Below, in pieces: positions 36,948 to 45,020 of a DNA stretch of 64,000 bases; the stretch's first letter is position 1, and every line of letters begins with the position of its first letter. Origin of the DNA: Verrucomicrobiota bacterium (GTDB lineage: Bacteria > Verrucomicrobiota > Kiritimatiellia > UBA8416 > JABMPJ01). The notes beneath the pieces are model-generated. The model was not told where the DNA came from. It searched no databases and saw only the letters and a program-made list of their open reading frames with translations. The stretch spans positions 62,001-126,000 of the forward strand of contig JABGQM010000006.1 in NCBI GenBank assembly GCA_018648805.1. Reading direction: 5' to 3'. Position numbers and translations under genes: made by a program.

Positions 36948-38276
36948 CTAGACGTACTGGTTAATGAGCGCCTCGTAGCGTTCCTGCTTGCCGCTCAGGG
37001 TGGCGGGTTCACCCAGCTCGATACCGCAGGCCGCCAGCGCTTCGAGGGTCATCTTGCCGGCCGCAAAGTCGGCGCCTTGGCCGCTGGCGAACGAGGCATA
37101 ACGCTCGGCACGCAGGGCGGGGTAGGGCGACGTGGTCAGCAGCTTGTCGGCGATCACCAGGGCACGTGCAAAGGTGTCCATGCCGGCGATGTGCGCGATG
37201 AAGATGTCATCCAGATCAGTCGAGTTGCGACGGATCTTGGCGTCAAAGTTCGTGCCGCCGCCCTGCAGGCCACCGGCCTGTAGAATGACCAGCATCGCTT
37301 CGACCGTCTCCTGAATACTGGTTGGGAACTGATCCGTGTCCCAGCCGTTCTGGTAGTCGCCGCGGTTGGCGTCGATGCTGCCCAGCATCCCGGCATCCGC
37401 TGCGGTCTGCAGCTCGTGCTGGAAGGTGTGCTGTGCCAGCGTGGCGTGGTTGACCTCGACGTTGAGCTTGAAGTCGTCCTGCAGGCCGTGTGCGTTGAGG
37501 AAACCGATCACAGTGGCGCAATCGAAGTCGTACTGGTGCTTGCTGGGCTCCATCGGCTTGGGCTCGATGAAGAAGTTGCCCGTGAAGCCCTGCGCGCGGG
37601 CGTAGTCGCGTGCCATGGTCAGGAAGCGGCCGAGGTTATCCAGTTCCTGCTTCATGTCGGTGTTGAGTAGGCTCATGTAGCCTTCGCGACCGCCCCAGAA
37701 GACGTAGTTCTCGCCGCCCAGTGCAATCGTGGCATCCAGCGCGTTCTTGAGCTGCGCGCCGGCATGGGCCACCACGCCGAAATCGGGATTGGTCGAGGCG
37801 CCGTTCATGTAGCGCGGATGACTGAAGAGGTTGGCCGTGCCCCACAGCAGCTTGACACCCGAGGCGGCCTGCTTCTGCTTGGCATAGTCAACGATCGCCC
37901 CAAGGCGACGGGTTGATTCGGCGAAGGTATCGCCCTCTTCAACCAGGTCGTAGTCGTGGAAGCAGTAGTAGGGGGCGCCCAGCTTGGTGATGAACTCGAA
38001 GGCAGCATCCATCTTGTTCTTCGCGCGGATATCCGCGTCATCGCCGGCGAACCAGGGGAAAGCGTGCGTGCCGCCGCCAAACGGATCGCCGCCCGTGCCG
38101 CAGAAGGTGTGCCAGTAGGCGATGGCGAAGCGCATATGCTCCTTCATCGTCTTGCCGGCCACGACCGCGTCGGCGTCGTACCATTTGAACGCCAGCGGAT
38201 TGTCGCTCTCGCGTCCCTCAAACCCAATGCTTCCGATTCCCGGGAAATACTCTGTGTTGCCTGTTACGATACTCAT
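36948..38276 (-). CDS. xylA: Xylose isomerase
   Basis: A 442-residue TIM-barrel enzyme converting D-xylose to D-xylulose, of the longer class II type (about 440). Signatures include [66 protein letters not shown], the metal ligands in [36 protein letters not shown] and [20 protein letters not shown]. It is transcribed in the same direction as xylB but separated by 288 bases of repeats, so it may have its own promoter. Confidence 0.97.
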   Translation of the reverse strand: MSIVTGNTEYFPGIGSIGFEGRESDNPLAFKWYDADAVVAGKTMKEHMRFAIAYWHTFCGTGGDPFGGGTHAFPWFAGDDADIRAKNKMDAAFEFITKLGAPYYCFHDYDLVEEGDTFAESTRRLGAIVDYAKQKQAASGVKLLWGTANLFSHPRYMNGASTNPDFGVVAHAGAQLKNALDATIALGGENYVFWGGREGYMSLLNTDMKQELDNLGRFLTMARDYARAQGFTGNFFIEPKPMEPSKHQYDFDCATVIGFLNAHGLQDDFKLNVEVNHATLAQHTFQHELQTAADAGMLGSIDANRGDYQNGWDTDQFPTSIQETVEAMLVILQAGGLQGGGTNFDAKIRRNSTDLDDIFIAHIAGMDTFARALVIADKLLTTSPYPALRAERYASFASGQGADFAAGKMTLEALAACGIELGEPATLSGKQERYEALINQYV

Positions 38277-38354
38277 GCTGTTGCTCCTATTTGGTTGCGT
38301 TGTTCATGTGAAATCCTGGGCTCTTGCCGTGTTCCCCCATTGTCTTTCCATTGC

Positions 38355-38393
38355 GGTGGACGATAACGGGCGACGATAGCGGTGGACGATCAG
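38355..38393. promoter_or_regulatory. Three 13-bp direct repeats upstream of xylA
   Basis: GGTGGACGAT, GGGCGACGAT and GGTGGACGAT start at 38355, 38368 and 38381, an exact 13-bp spacing. They lie 79-117 bases upstream of the xylA start on its leader side. They resemble, in reverse complement, the ATCGTCAACC core of the shared xylA/xylB 16-mer, so they may be regulator sites. Confidence 0.4.
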
Positions 38394-38428
38394 GTTCCCT
38401 CTTCTCGTAATCCGTTCTCGTCGCCGAC

Positions 38429-38444
38429 ATCGTCAACCGATTCC
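38429..38444. promoter_or_regulatory. 16-bp motif shared upstream of xylA and xylB (xylA copy)
   Basis: ATCGTCAACCGATTCC, identical to 40105-40120 upstream of xylB and in the same orientation. A candidate binding site for the divergently encoded AraC-type regulator. Mere repeat homology is the alternative. Confidence 0.45.
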
Positions 38445-38459
38445 TCTATGCTGGGAACA

Positions 38460-38538
38460 GATTAGGGCGAAAGATTAGGGCGAAAGATTAGGGATAAAGA
38501 TTAAGGTTGAAGAGTACCCCTAATCTTTCGCCCTAATC
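38460..38538. repeat. Hairpin with 13-bp tandem arms between xylB and xylA
   Basis: Units GATTAGGGCGAAA at 38460 and 38473, with diverged units at 38486 and 38499. The 21 bases at 38518-38538 are the perfect reverse complement of 38460-38480 and also of 38473-38493, so the strand can fold in more than one register. It may act as a terminator or mRNA-stabilising hairpin. Confidence 0.75.
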
Positions 38539-38564
38539 TTTTGCCTTAATCGTCCCCGTTCCCA

Positions 38565-40052
38565 TTAAGCCTGAACACTACCGATCACCCTGTCCAAATG
38601 CTGCTTCCATGCGCCATACGCCGCGCTGTAATCCTCGTTGCCCGGTTCAATCACCTTGCGGCGTTCGAGCGAGGCAAAGGCCTCTTCGAACGAGGCGTAC
38701 AGACCCGCGCCGATGCCCGCCCCGCGGGCGGCGCCGAGTGAGCCGTCGGTTTCGTAGAGTTCGATCGTGGCGCCACTGATGCCTGCCAGCGTGTTGCAGA
38801 AGACATCGCTCATGAACATGTTGGCGAATCCGGCGCGAATCGTCTTGAGCTCAATGCCGGTCTCCTGCATGGCGTCCATGCCGTTCTGGAACGAGAAGAC
38901 GATGCCCTCCTGCACCGCCCGACAGATCTGAGCGCGATCGTGACGGTTGAAGTCGAGTCCGGCGATCTGCGCTCCGATGTTGCGGTTGCCCAGCACGCGC
39001 TCGGGGCCGTTGCCGAAGGGGAGGATCGTTACGCCGTCGCTGCCGATCGCGACCGAGGCGGCCAGTTGGTCCATCTCCTTGTAGGAGATGTCGCCCAGCA
39101 GACGCTTGATCCACGCATTCAGAATGCCCGTGCCGCTGATGCAGAGCAATACGCCCAGGCGCGCATCTGCGGCGGTGTGGTTGACGTGGATGAAGGTGTT
39201 GACGCGCGACTGCGGGTCGTACTGCTTGAGCGAGGTGACGCCGTAGACCACGCCCGAGGTCCCGGCCGTGGCGGCGATCTCGCCGGGGTTGAGTACGTTG
39301 AGCGAGAGCGCGTTGTTGGGCTGGTCGCCGCCGCGGTAGGCCACCGGCGTGCCGGCCTGCAGGCCGAGGTCAGTCGCGGCCGCCTCACTCAGTGTGCCCT
39401 GGAGACCAAAGGTGGGGACGGTCTCGGCCAGCAGGGCGGGGTCGAACCCGAAGTGGTCGAGCAGAAAGGCGGCCGGAGCTTCGGCCTTGAAGTCCCACAG
39501 CATGCCCTCCGAGAGACCCGACTCGGTGGTGCGTGCATCGCCGGTCAGGCGCATGGCCAGCCAGTCACCCGGCAGCATGATCTTGTCGATGCGGTCATAG
39601 ATCTCTGGCTCATGCTCCTTGACCCAGGCCAGCTTGGTCGCCGTGAAGTTGCCCGGTGAATTCATGAGATGGCCCAGACACTGCTCTGCGCCGAGGGCCT
39701 CGAAGGCGCTTTCTCCATAGGGGACGGCGCGGCTGTCGCACCAGATGATGGCGGGCCGCAACACCTGCTGATCCTTGTCGACGCAGACCAGCCCGTGCAT
39801 CTGGTAGGCAATCCCGATCGCCTTCACGTCGGCCGGTGCCGCCCCGGCCGCCTGCATCGCGCCGCGCACCGCATCGCGGGCGCAGTCATACCACGCCTGC
39901 GGATCCTGCTCCGCAAAGCCCGGCTGCGGTGAATCGATCGTGAGTTCGGTTTCCGGATAGAACGCGCTCCCGGCGCAGTGTCCGCTCTCCACATCCAACA
40001 GCGACGCCTTAACCGACGAGCTGCCAATATCAATGCCTAGTAAGTATGCCAT
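38565..40052 (-). CDS. xylB: Xylulokinase
   Basis: A 495-residue FGGY-family kinase phosphorylating D-xylulose to xylulose-5-phosphate. It starts with the nucleotide-binding LLGIDIGSSSVKASL, has AIGIAYQMHGLVCVD with the family QMHG motif, IIWCDSRA, MLPGDWLAMRLTG, GDQPNNALSLNVLNPGEIAATAGTSG with the catalytic Asp, and a C-terminal ATP site (GGATIELYETDGSLGAARGAG, in which GIS precedes the usual GGGAxS position). It works with xylA to feed xylose into the pentose phosphate pathway. Confidence 0.95.
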   Translation of the reverse strand: MAYLLGIDIGSSSVKASLLDVESGHCAGSAFYPETELTIDSPQPGFAEQDPQAWYDCARDAVRGAMQAAGAAPADVKAIGIAYQMHGLVCVDKDQQVLRPAIIWCDSRAVPYGESAFEALGAEQCLGHLMNSPGNFTATKLAWVKEHEPEIYDRIDKIMLPGDWLAMRLTGDARTTESGLSEGMLWDFKAEAPAAFLLDHFGFDPALLAETVPTFGLQGTLSEAAATDLGLQAGTPVAYRGGDQPNNALSLNVLNPGEIAATAGTSGVVYGVTSLKQYDPQSRVNTFIHVNHTAADARLGVLLCISGTGILNAWIKRLLGDISYKEMDQLAASVAIGSDGVTILPFGNGPERVLGNRNIGAQIAGLDFNRHDRAQICRAVQEGIVFSFQNGMDAMQETGIELKTIRAGFANMFMSDVFCNTLAGISGATIELYETDGSLGAARGAGIGAGLYASFEEAFASLERRKVIEPGNEDYSAAYGAWKQHLDRVIGSVQA

Positions 40053-40104
40053 GGTCTATCTCCGGCTGTTTTTTGCACGTGGTCGAGCCCGTGCTTTCTC
40101 CGTT

Positions 40105-40120
40105 ATCGTCAACCGATTCC
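40105..40120. promoter_or_regulatory. 16-bp motif shared upstream of xylA and xylB (xylB copy)
   Basis: ATCGTCAACCGATTCC, 53 bases upstream of the xylB start on its leader side; identical to 38429-38444. Confidence 0.45.
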
Positions 40121-40163
40121 CCGTAGCGCTCCTGATGGGGCCTCTGGCACTACCAACACGGTG

Positions 40164-40434
40164 CCGTCCTGATCTTAAGTTGTCACTCGCACGGACCATC
40201 AAGAGCGCCATATCGCTGGCGCGCGGCAGATTCGATGCAGTTCTCGACAAAGTTGACGAGATAGTTAGTTTCGTTTCAGTTGACGACAAAGTTCACGGTG
40301 CAGGCGGAGGCCCTACTATTCTGTGAACTTCGTCGTGAACTATCCCGCTCAACTGCTCCGTGAACTTTGTCGTCAACTAAACCGATCTGAGCCTGCGTCT
40401 CCCTCCTACCGAGTGACAACCCATTTCAGGACGG
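40164..40434. mobile_element. Dispersed TIR element, copy C (MITE-like, 271 bp)
   Basis: Same length and termini as copy B (CCGTCCTGATCTTAAG at the left, CATTTCAGGACGG at the right), with about six differences. It lies between xylB and the divergent AraC regulator gene and so inside their shared control region. Confidence 0.8.
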
Positions 40435-40444
40435 GACCTGCTCT

Positions 40445-40499
40445 TCTGACTCCTGATTCCTGACCCCTGACCCACCAACACCAAACACTAAACACCGAA
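40445..40499. repeat. Heptamer array, units CTGACTC to CTAAACA
   Basis: About eight 7-bp units that drift gradually (CTGACTC, CTGATTC, CTGACCC, CTGACCC, ACCAACA, CCAAACA, CTAAACA, CCGAAT). It begins 11 bases after TIR element C and ends 58 bases before the AraC regulator start. Confidence 0.8.
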
Positions 40500-40556
40500 T
40501 AGCCCTCTATCTGCCTTGAATATTCTCTCAATTAACAGCACAATACTCTCACCATT

Positions 40557-41447
40557 ATGAAGTCGACTATTGCGGGTGGAATTCACTATTTCGGGCTGGA
40601 GGGGGTTCCTGTTGCGGTGCGGCGGGTGCGCACCGATGTGGCACATGCGCCTTCGCACCCGCACGATCTGACCGAGGTGGAGCATAGTCACGACTTCTGT
40701 GAACTGGTGATTGTGACGCGCGGCAGCGCACTGCACTGCCTGGCGGGCGACGACTTTCCGGTGACAGCCGGGGATGTCTTTTTGTTGCAGGGGCAGCAGC
40801 GGCACTACTTCTATGAGCGTGTCGGGCTCGACCTGATCAATGTGATGTATGACCCCGAGGCGATGGGGTTGCCCGAGGGTGAGCTGCGTAAGCTGGCGGG
40901 CTATTCCGCCATGTTCCTGTTGGAGCCGACTTACCGACGGCAGCACCGTTTCGCGAGCCGGCTGCACCTGGGGCGTGTGCCGTTGGCGCATGTGGAGCGG
41001 CTGACCGAGGAGATGGAGCAGGAGTGCACCGAGCGCTCCCCTGGCTATGAAGTCGCCGTGCGCGCCAAGCTGTTGGAGCTGATTGTCTACCTGGCGCGCG
41101 CCTATACTGCCACCGACACCACCGAGGCGCATGCCTTGCTGCGCGTGGGCAACGTGATCGGCGCGCTTGAGAACGACTACGCCCGCGAGTGGCGTGTGGC
41201 GGAGCTGCTGGCCATTGCACACATGTCGCGCAGCACCCTGATGCGGGTCTTTCGCAAGGCCACCGGCCAGACCCCGATTGAGTATCTCGTGCGTCTGCGC
41301 ATCCAGAAGGCCATGGAGTTGCTGCGCACGACCGATCGCACCATCACCGAGATCGCCATGGATGTCGGCTTCAACGACAGCAACTACTTCGCCCGCCAGT
41401 TTCGCCGCCTGACCGACCGCTCCCCCCGCGCCTTCCGGCTGGGGTGA
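40557..41447 (+). CDS. AraC family transcriptional regulator with cupin sensor domain
   Basis: A 296-residue regulator. The N-terminal cupin-like domain (about 1-180) has HSHDFCELVIVTRG and FPVTAGDVFLLQGQQRHYF, the RhaS/RhaR-type effector fold. The C-terminal double helix-turn-helix (about 195-296) shows WRVAELLAIAHMSRSTLMRVFRKATGQTPIEYLVRLRIQKAMELL and the classical signature ITEIAMDVGFNDSNYFARQFRRLTDRSPRAFR. Divergent to xylB, so probably the xylose-locus regulator. The inducer is unknown. Confidence 0.88.
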   Translation: MKSTIAGGIHYFGLEGVPVAVRRVRTDVAHAPSHPHDLTEVEHSHDFCELVIVTRGSALHCLAGDDFPVTAGDVFLLQGQQRHYFYERVGLDLINVMYDPEAMGLPEGELRKLAGYSAMFLLEPTYRRQHRFASRLHLGRVPLAHVERLTEEMEQECTERSPGYEVAVRAKLLELIVYLARAYTATDTTEAHALLRVGNVIGALENDYAREWRVAELLAIAHMSRSTLMRVFRKATGQTPIEYLVRLRIQKAMELLRTTDRTITEIAMDVGFNDSNYFARQFRRLTDRSPRAFRLG

Positions 41448-41515
41448 TGGACGAGAGAGATAAGCGGCACACCGCGAAGCCCCATGGTCTTTCCCTTTGG
41501 CTGCTCATGCACCAC

Positions 41516-41537
41516 GGACGGGCGGGGACGCCCGTCC
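41516..41537 (+). terminator. GC-rich hairpin after the AraC regulator gene
   Basis: Perfect 9-bp stem GGACGGGCG / CGCCCGTCC with a four-base loop, 68 bases after the stop. It lacks a T-tract, so termination is uncertain. Confidence 0.4.
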
Positions 41538-41567
41538 CGAAAGGCACTAGTTCAAGGCCATTCTCCC

Positions 41568-41733
41568 AACTACTCCGTGAACTTTGCCGTTAACTATACC
41601 GGAACTAACTATTCCGTGAACTTTGTCGTCAACTAGTTCGAAGGGACCCTGTCTCAGGGGATCGATTCAGTTCACGACAAAGTGCACGAAGTAGTCAAAT
41701 CGCAGTAGTTCACGACAAAGTTCACGATGTAGG
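41568..41733. repeat. Inverted repeat of TTCACGACAAAG-type modules (element E)
   Basis: Two reversed modules (CCGTGAACTTTGCCGTTAAC; CCGTGAACTTTGTCGTCAAC) precede two forward modules (TTCACGACAAAGTGCACGAAG; TTCACGACAAAGTTCACGA), the opposite order to element D. Modules have a 12-bp internal period. It lies in an 805-bp gap without genes at the left edge of the accessory island. Confidence 0.65.
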
Positions 41734-42035
41734 AGAATGTGGGAAGCGCCTAAACTAGTGCCATTCACGCCCGTCCCTACCTCTCCAACTCGAGACATGT
41801 GACCGGCCCCAAGTAGGGCGCGGGCATCCTTGCCCCGCCGGAAGTGCATGCAATAGACCAAAGGCAAAGACCATGCCTCGAAGCTCTTTTCCGACGGTGT
41901 CCGACAGGTTGTGCGTGCATCACGTTCCGGCAGACTGTATAGTCTTTCGAGAGTAAGGACTGACATGCACATGTACGGGCACTATACAAACACTTGCGCT
42001 AAGGCGACCACCCCTGCCGCTTGGCATGATTGTAG

Positions 42036-42060
42036 CTCTCTCTCTCTCTCTCTCTCTCTC
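42036..42060. repeat. CT dinucleotide microsatellite
   Basis: An uninterrupted run of about 12 CT units, uncommon in a GC-rich bacterial chromosome. It is 190 bases upstream of the exported protein gene at 42253. No reading frame through it is convincing. Confidence 0.9.
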
Positions 42061-42181
42061 CGCTGAGCCCATCACCGGCCGGATCCCGGCCGTGATCGAC
42101 ACCCTCTATCGTCGCCATCAGTCTGCCTACATCCCCTGTAGCCCGCGCTCGCCGAGCGCGAGGCCGTGCGGCTCGGCACAC

Positions 42182-42233
42182 TCTCACAGGAAGGCCTCGC
42201 TTTCGGCGAAAGCGGGCTACACCACAGCAACAG
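42182..42233. repeat. REP-like palindromic repeat, copy F1 (partial)
   Basis: Contains GGCCTCGCTTTCGGCGAAAG, a palindrome, followed by CGGGCTACACCACAGCAACAG. It shares this core with 44145-44284 and 46959-47096 but lacks their 3' part, and ends directly before the ribosome site of the next gene. Confidence 0.7.
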
Positions 42234-42252
42234 TTCAATAGGAGGAGAGATT

Positions 42253-42957
42253 ATGAGGACATTAGACAGAATGACAAAGGTATTGGCCGTCGCCGTTGTG
42301 GTGATCGGGATTGTGGCGGGGACGGTGCATGCGGCTGATGCAGAAGTCGTGGCCATTCCTACGGTGTTTTGCCACAATGAGAAGAACAATTACACTGGCT
42401 ACATAACTGACATGATCACCGGCACAGGTATGAACGGAAACGGGCAAGACTATACTGGTTCCTGGCCTACGAACATGCCTTCTTCATGGACAGCTACAAC
42501 ATCAGCATATCAAGCTGAATGGCAGTCGGGGGCTCTGCTTGATTCAGGGGTGTCTATCAATAGCAAGATTGGATGGGCGATCTTTGATCTTGGTTCTGTT
42601 TACACACTGGATACGTTCTACATCTGGAATGTGCGGGAGAACAGCGGGCGTTACACAAAGACCTTTAACGTTTACGTTGCTGAGGCTCCGACTGCCGCAC
42701 CTACGCACGGACCAACTAGCGGAGGAGACGACTACGATTTCTCGTCAGGAGGCACTGGTTGGACTCTTATCAACACAGGAGCTCCTTTGAATGGTACTTT
42801 CAGAGGCGACCAGACAGTTGATATCAGTGGCAACTCAGGTCGCTATGTCGCGGTAGAGATCCTTTTCAATAATGGCGACGGGAGTAGAGTCGGGCTCGCA
42901 GAGGTAGGCATCACAATCATCCCGCCGCCGGAAGGGACTGTGGTTTTAATCAGGTAG
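42253..42957 (+). CDS. Exported protein with discoidin-like (F5/8 type C) domain
   Basis: A 234-residue protein. It has a signal peptide (TKVLAVAVVVIGIVAGTVHA) and a beta-rich body containing GWAIFDLGSVYTLDTFYIWNVRENSGRYTKTFNVYVAE, typical of galactose-binding discoidin-like folds, and GRYVAVEILFNNGDGSRVGLAEVGI. The C-terminus PPPEGTVVLIR looks like the first residues of a PEP-CTERM-type anchor (PEPGTVVLL) cut off before the membrane helix and basic tail; this reading is an inference. AGGAGGAGA gives a near-perfect ribosome site. Lower GC than its neighbours. Confidence 0.7.
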   Translation: MRTLDRMTKVLAVAVVVIGIVAGTVHAADAEVVAIPTVFCHNEKNNYTGYITDMITGTGMNGNGQDYTGSWPTNMPSSWTATTSAYQAEWQSGALLDSGVSINSKIGWAIFDLGSVYTLDTFYIWNVRENSGRYTKTFNVYVAEAPTAAPTHGPTSGGDDYDFSSGGTGWTLINTGAPLNGTFRGDQTVDISGNSGRYVAVEILFNNGDGSRVGLAEVGITIIPPPEGTVVLIR

Positions 42958-43031
42958 CGGCTTCTGCTGAGGTGACACGTCTCCGAGGCATGCGCGGCAG
43001 CCCTTAAGTAATGAGTGTTGGTTGGCGGGCG

Positions 43032-43196
43032 TTACACGCTTTCGTTTGCGATGCGGAGAATCTGCTCGCGCAGTTCTCGCGTGATGCGGTAGCCCGAGTC
43101 CATGAGTGCCTGCAGTGCCGGCGCAACATCCTTGATGGGCCCGCGTTGTTTCGCCTCCAGCAGAACGCGTGCCGTGCCGATCATGGCGATCTCCCC
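43032..43196 (-). pseudogene. C-terminal fragment of DUF3368/PIN-like toxin gene
   Basis: Encodes IAMIGTARVLLEAKQRGPIKDVAPALQALM and the tail to IANESV, almost identical to the last 54 residues of the intact toxin at 46009-46500. The N-terminal two thirds with the acidic active site are missing. The duplicated segment extends a few bases beyond the stop codon in both copies. Confidence 0.8.
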
Positions 43197-43266
43197 TCCA
43201 GAGTTAACCGGTCGACACCCACACCTTACGCTGGCGCGGACCAGTTCGCCTGACACCAAGATCCGT

Positions 43267-43704
43267 TTAAGGCTCTTCGGTTGCGAGGTCGGGTTCTGCA
43301 CTTTCATCTTGCGGGCGCTCATCGAGCAGGCAGTGCACATTCTGGAGGACCGTCTCGGCGATTTGCGTGCACTTGCTGCAGATATCCGCATCGGGTTCGC
43401 TAGCGGGAAGGGCGGAGCCCAGTGGATACTTCGATGGGAGATAGATGGAGTCCAGAAGTTCGCATTCCTCGTCTGTCAGGAGGTCTCCCAGGCTCTCGCC
43501 TGCAACCATGTTCCGCAGTTGCTGTATGCTGTGAGTCTTGCTGAACCCGATGTCTCTCTCGATAACCAGAGCCTTCAAAGCTTTCTCGACGGCTTGCTGC
43601 GCGTTCTGTAAAGCCGCGTTGTAGTACTCGCGCTCAACGACAAGCCGCGCGCACCCGAGATTCTCCTCTGCGAAGGCGAGCCATTTCGCGGTACTATCTT
43701 TCAT
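43267..43704 (-). CDS. HEPN domain protein (partner of nucleotidyltransferase)
   Basis: A 145-residue all-helical HEPN protein (PF05168 type) with KWLAFAEENLGCARLVV, YYNAALQNAQQAVEKALKALVI and FSKTHSIQQLRN. It overlaps the upstream nucleotidyltransferase gene by 11 bases. Such pairs act as toxin-antitoxin-like modules. The ribonuclease motif of active HepT toxins (R-x4-6-H) is not present in standard spacing (Arg and His are separated by seven residues), so RNase activity is doubtful. The ATG at 43704 is chosen because it overlaps the partner gene in the usual way. Confidence 0.8.
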   Translation of the reverse strand: MKDSTAKWLAFAEENLGCARLVVEREYYNAALQNAQQAVEKALKALVIERDIGFSKTHSIQQLRNMVAGESLGDLLTDEECELLDSIYLPSKYPLGSALPASEPDADICSKCTQIAETVLQNVHCLLDERPQDESAEPDLATEEP

Positions 43705-44002
43705 AGACCGTCTCCCCTCGCTCGATCTCCCGCAAGAACGGATCATTCGTAGCGCCAGCTTTCAAAGGAATGACATCTATCGGGATTCGGCGCGCAATGG
43801 GACGCAAATCACGTCTGTAGCGCATGGCGAGCGTCAGATATTCGTCATCGCTGTTCTGAAAGACGGCCAGATCTAGATCATGCGGCGTACTGGACGTTAC
43901 AAAGGAGCCGAATACAACGACCCGCTGGACCTCGGCCTCACGAGAGAGGGCCTCGGCGAGTTGCCGCTTAATTGCATCTTTGTCTTCTTGGGCAAGAACC
44001 AT
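43694..44002 (-). CDS. Minimal nucleotidyltransferase (MNT) domain protein
   Basis: A 102-residue polymerase-beta-like nucleotidyltransferase with VVVFGSFVTSSTPHDLDLAVF, i.e. the GS motif followed by D-x-D metal ligands. In the MntA/HepT system this antitoxin AMPylates the HEPN toxin. First gene of the two-gene unit; no clear promoter is visible upstream, where a repeat-rich 431-bp gap follows. Confidence 0.85.
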   Translation of the reverse strand: MVLAQEDKDAIKRQLAEALSREAEVQRVVVFGSFVTSSTPHDLDLAVFQNSDDEYLTLAMRYRRDLRPIARRIPIDVIPLKAGATNDPFLREIERGETVYER

Positions 44003-44144
44003 GTTGAGCTACCCCGACTTTATTGAATCAGGGGCAACTTAGCCTATTGACCTCCGGAAAGCCACGAATTTGTGGGGGCAGGATGCTACATTGTTCCGGG
44101 CGTGCGGGGGCAGAGGCCCAGCGCGAGGCCGTTCAGACCGCTGC

Positions 44145-44284
44145 GCTCTCGCAGGAAGGCCTCGCTTTCGGCGAAAGCGGGCTACATTACACAGCAACAG
44201 GCAAAGAGCGCTTCAGGATTCGCGGGGGGACATCTGTTGATGAATGTGTCATGACTGGCGACGGGCGGAGCTCGATTCTTGTCT
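44145..44284. repeat. REP-like palindromic repeat, copy F2 (full)
   Basis: The palindrome CTCGCTTTCGGCGAAAGCGG is followed by CAGCAACAGGCAAAGAGCGC, a G-rich tract, and GATGAATGTGTCATGACTGG. It is about 80 percent identical to 46959-47096 by eye. The stretch 44003-44433 holds only this repeat. Confidence 0.75.
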
Positions 44285-44433
44285 GGCTGTGGAGGGGCGC
44301 TGTTCGTTAAGACCGAGAAAGTCCGGCTCCCCGTTTTGACGCTTAATGGCATGCCCATTGTGACTCTAATATGCACATGCATATATGCTGATAAAGTCTA
44401 ATAAATACACACCCGAATTCTGTGAGGATAGCC

Positions 44434-44571
44434 ATGGATAGATACATGATGCCGGCAATACGAGCGGATCTTTCTGAGAAGATGGTCTTTATCGGTGAAC
44501 CCCGGCAAGTCGGGAAGACCGCCCTGGCCTTGGACTGCCTCGAGAATGGCAGCGAGGAACACCCCGCCTAG
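44434..44571 (+). pseudogene. N-terminal stub of an AAA ATPase (DUF4143-type)
   Basis: A 45-codon frame MDRYMMPAIRADLSEKMVFI followed by GEPRQVGKTALALDCLENG, then a stop. The PRQVGKT P-loop resembles that of the AAA+/DUF4143 ATPases often found in accessory islands, which are about 400 residues long. The remainder is gone. The next 100 bases carry an unrelated open tail in another frame (ending at 44672). Confidence 0.6.
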
Positions 44572-44964
44572 CCGACACCGACGGCGGCATGCGCCAGATT
44601 GAAACCGCGCCCAAAGCCGAGATCGCATCCGAAATCGTGACCTGGATCGAGGCCCGAGCCAGAAAGAGCTGACCCCTACCTCCGGCCCCCGGCGGCAAGG
44701 GTGTCACGTCCCAACATCTGACATGCCAACTAGCCCCCATCTGAAAAGGTCTTTCATCACCAGAGGCCGGCAAACACAGGGGGTAGGGCCCGTCCTTCGT
44801 CGCGGGCCGCGCGCAAGACCTGCGCAACCTCTGGAACTCGGGTAGGGTGCCGCCTATGCGTAACCACTCCGTTGCAGCGTGTGTCATGTCAGTCATTTGT
44901 GTTTGCTGCGCACTGACAGGGGATTCTCGTCTCCGGACTCTCTTGATGAGCGGAAACTCTAGGC

Positions 44965-45005
44965 TTGCTTGTAATAAATAGTAGGGTACTTTTTCTTACA
45001 AGCAA
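44965..45005. promoter_or_regulatory. Perfect inverted repeat, candidate AbiEi operator
   Basis: TTGCTTGTAA at 44965-44974 and TTACAAGCAA at 44996-45005 are exact inverted copies with a 21-base AT-rich spacer, immediately before the ribosome site of the AbiEi-like gene. AbiEi antitoxins are known to repress their own promoter through inverted repeats. Confidence 0.65.
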
Positions 45006-45020
45006 TAAAGGGAGGGTGCA

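Noticed and set aside
42026..42241. Plus-strand frame through the CT microsatellite
   Set aside because: The frame encodes a low-complexity Ser/Leu run followed by the REP-like repeat and is probably non-coding.
44572..44672. Possible gene tail ending EIVTWIEARARKS
   Set aside because: Too short and without a start or identifiable family; noted only as adjoining debris of the AAA ATPase stub.
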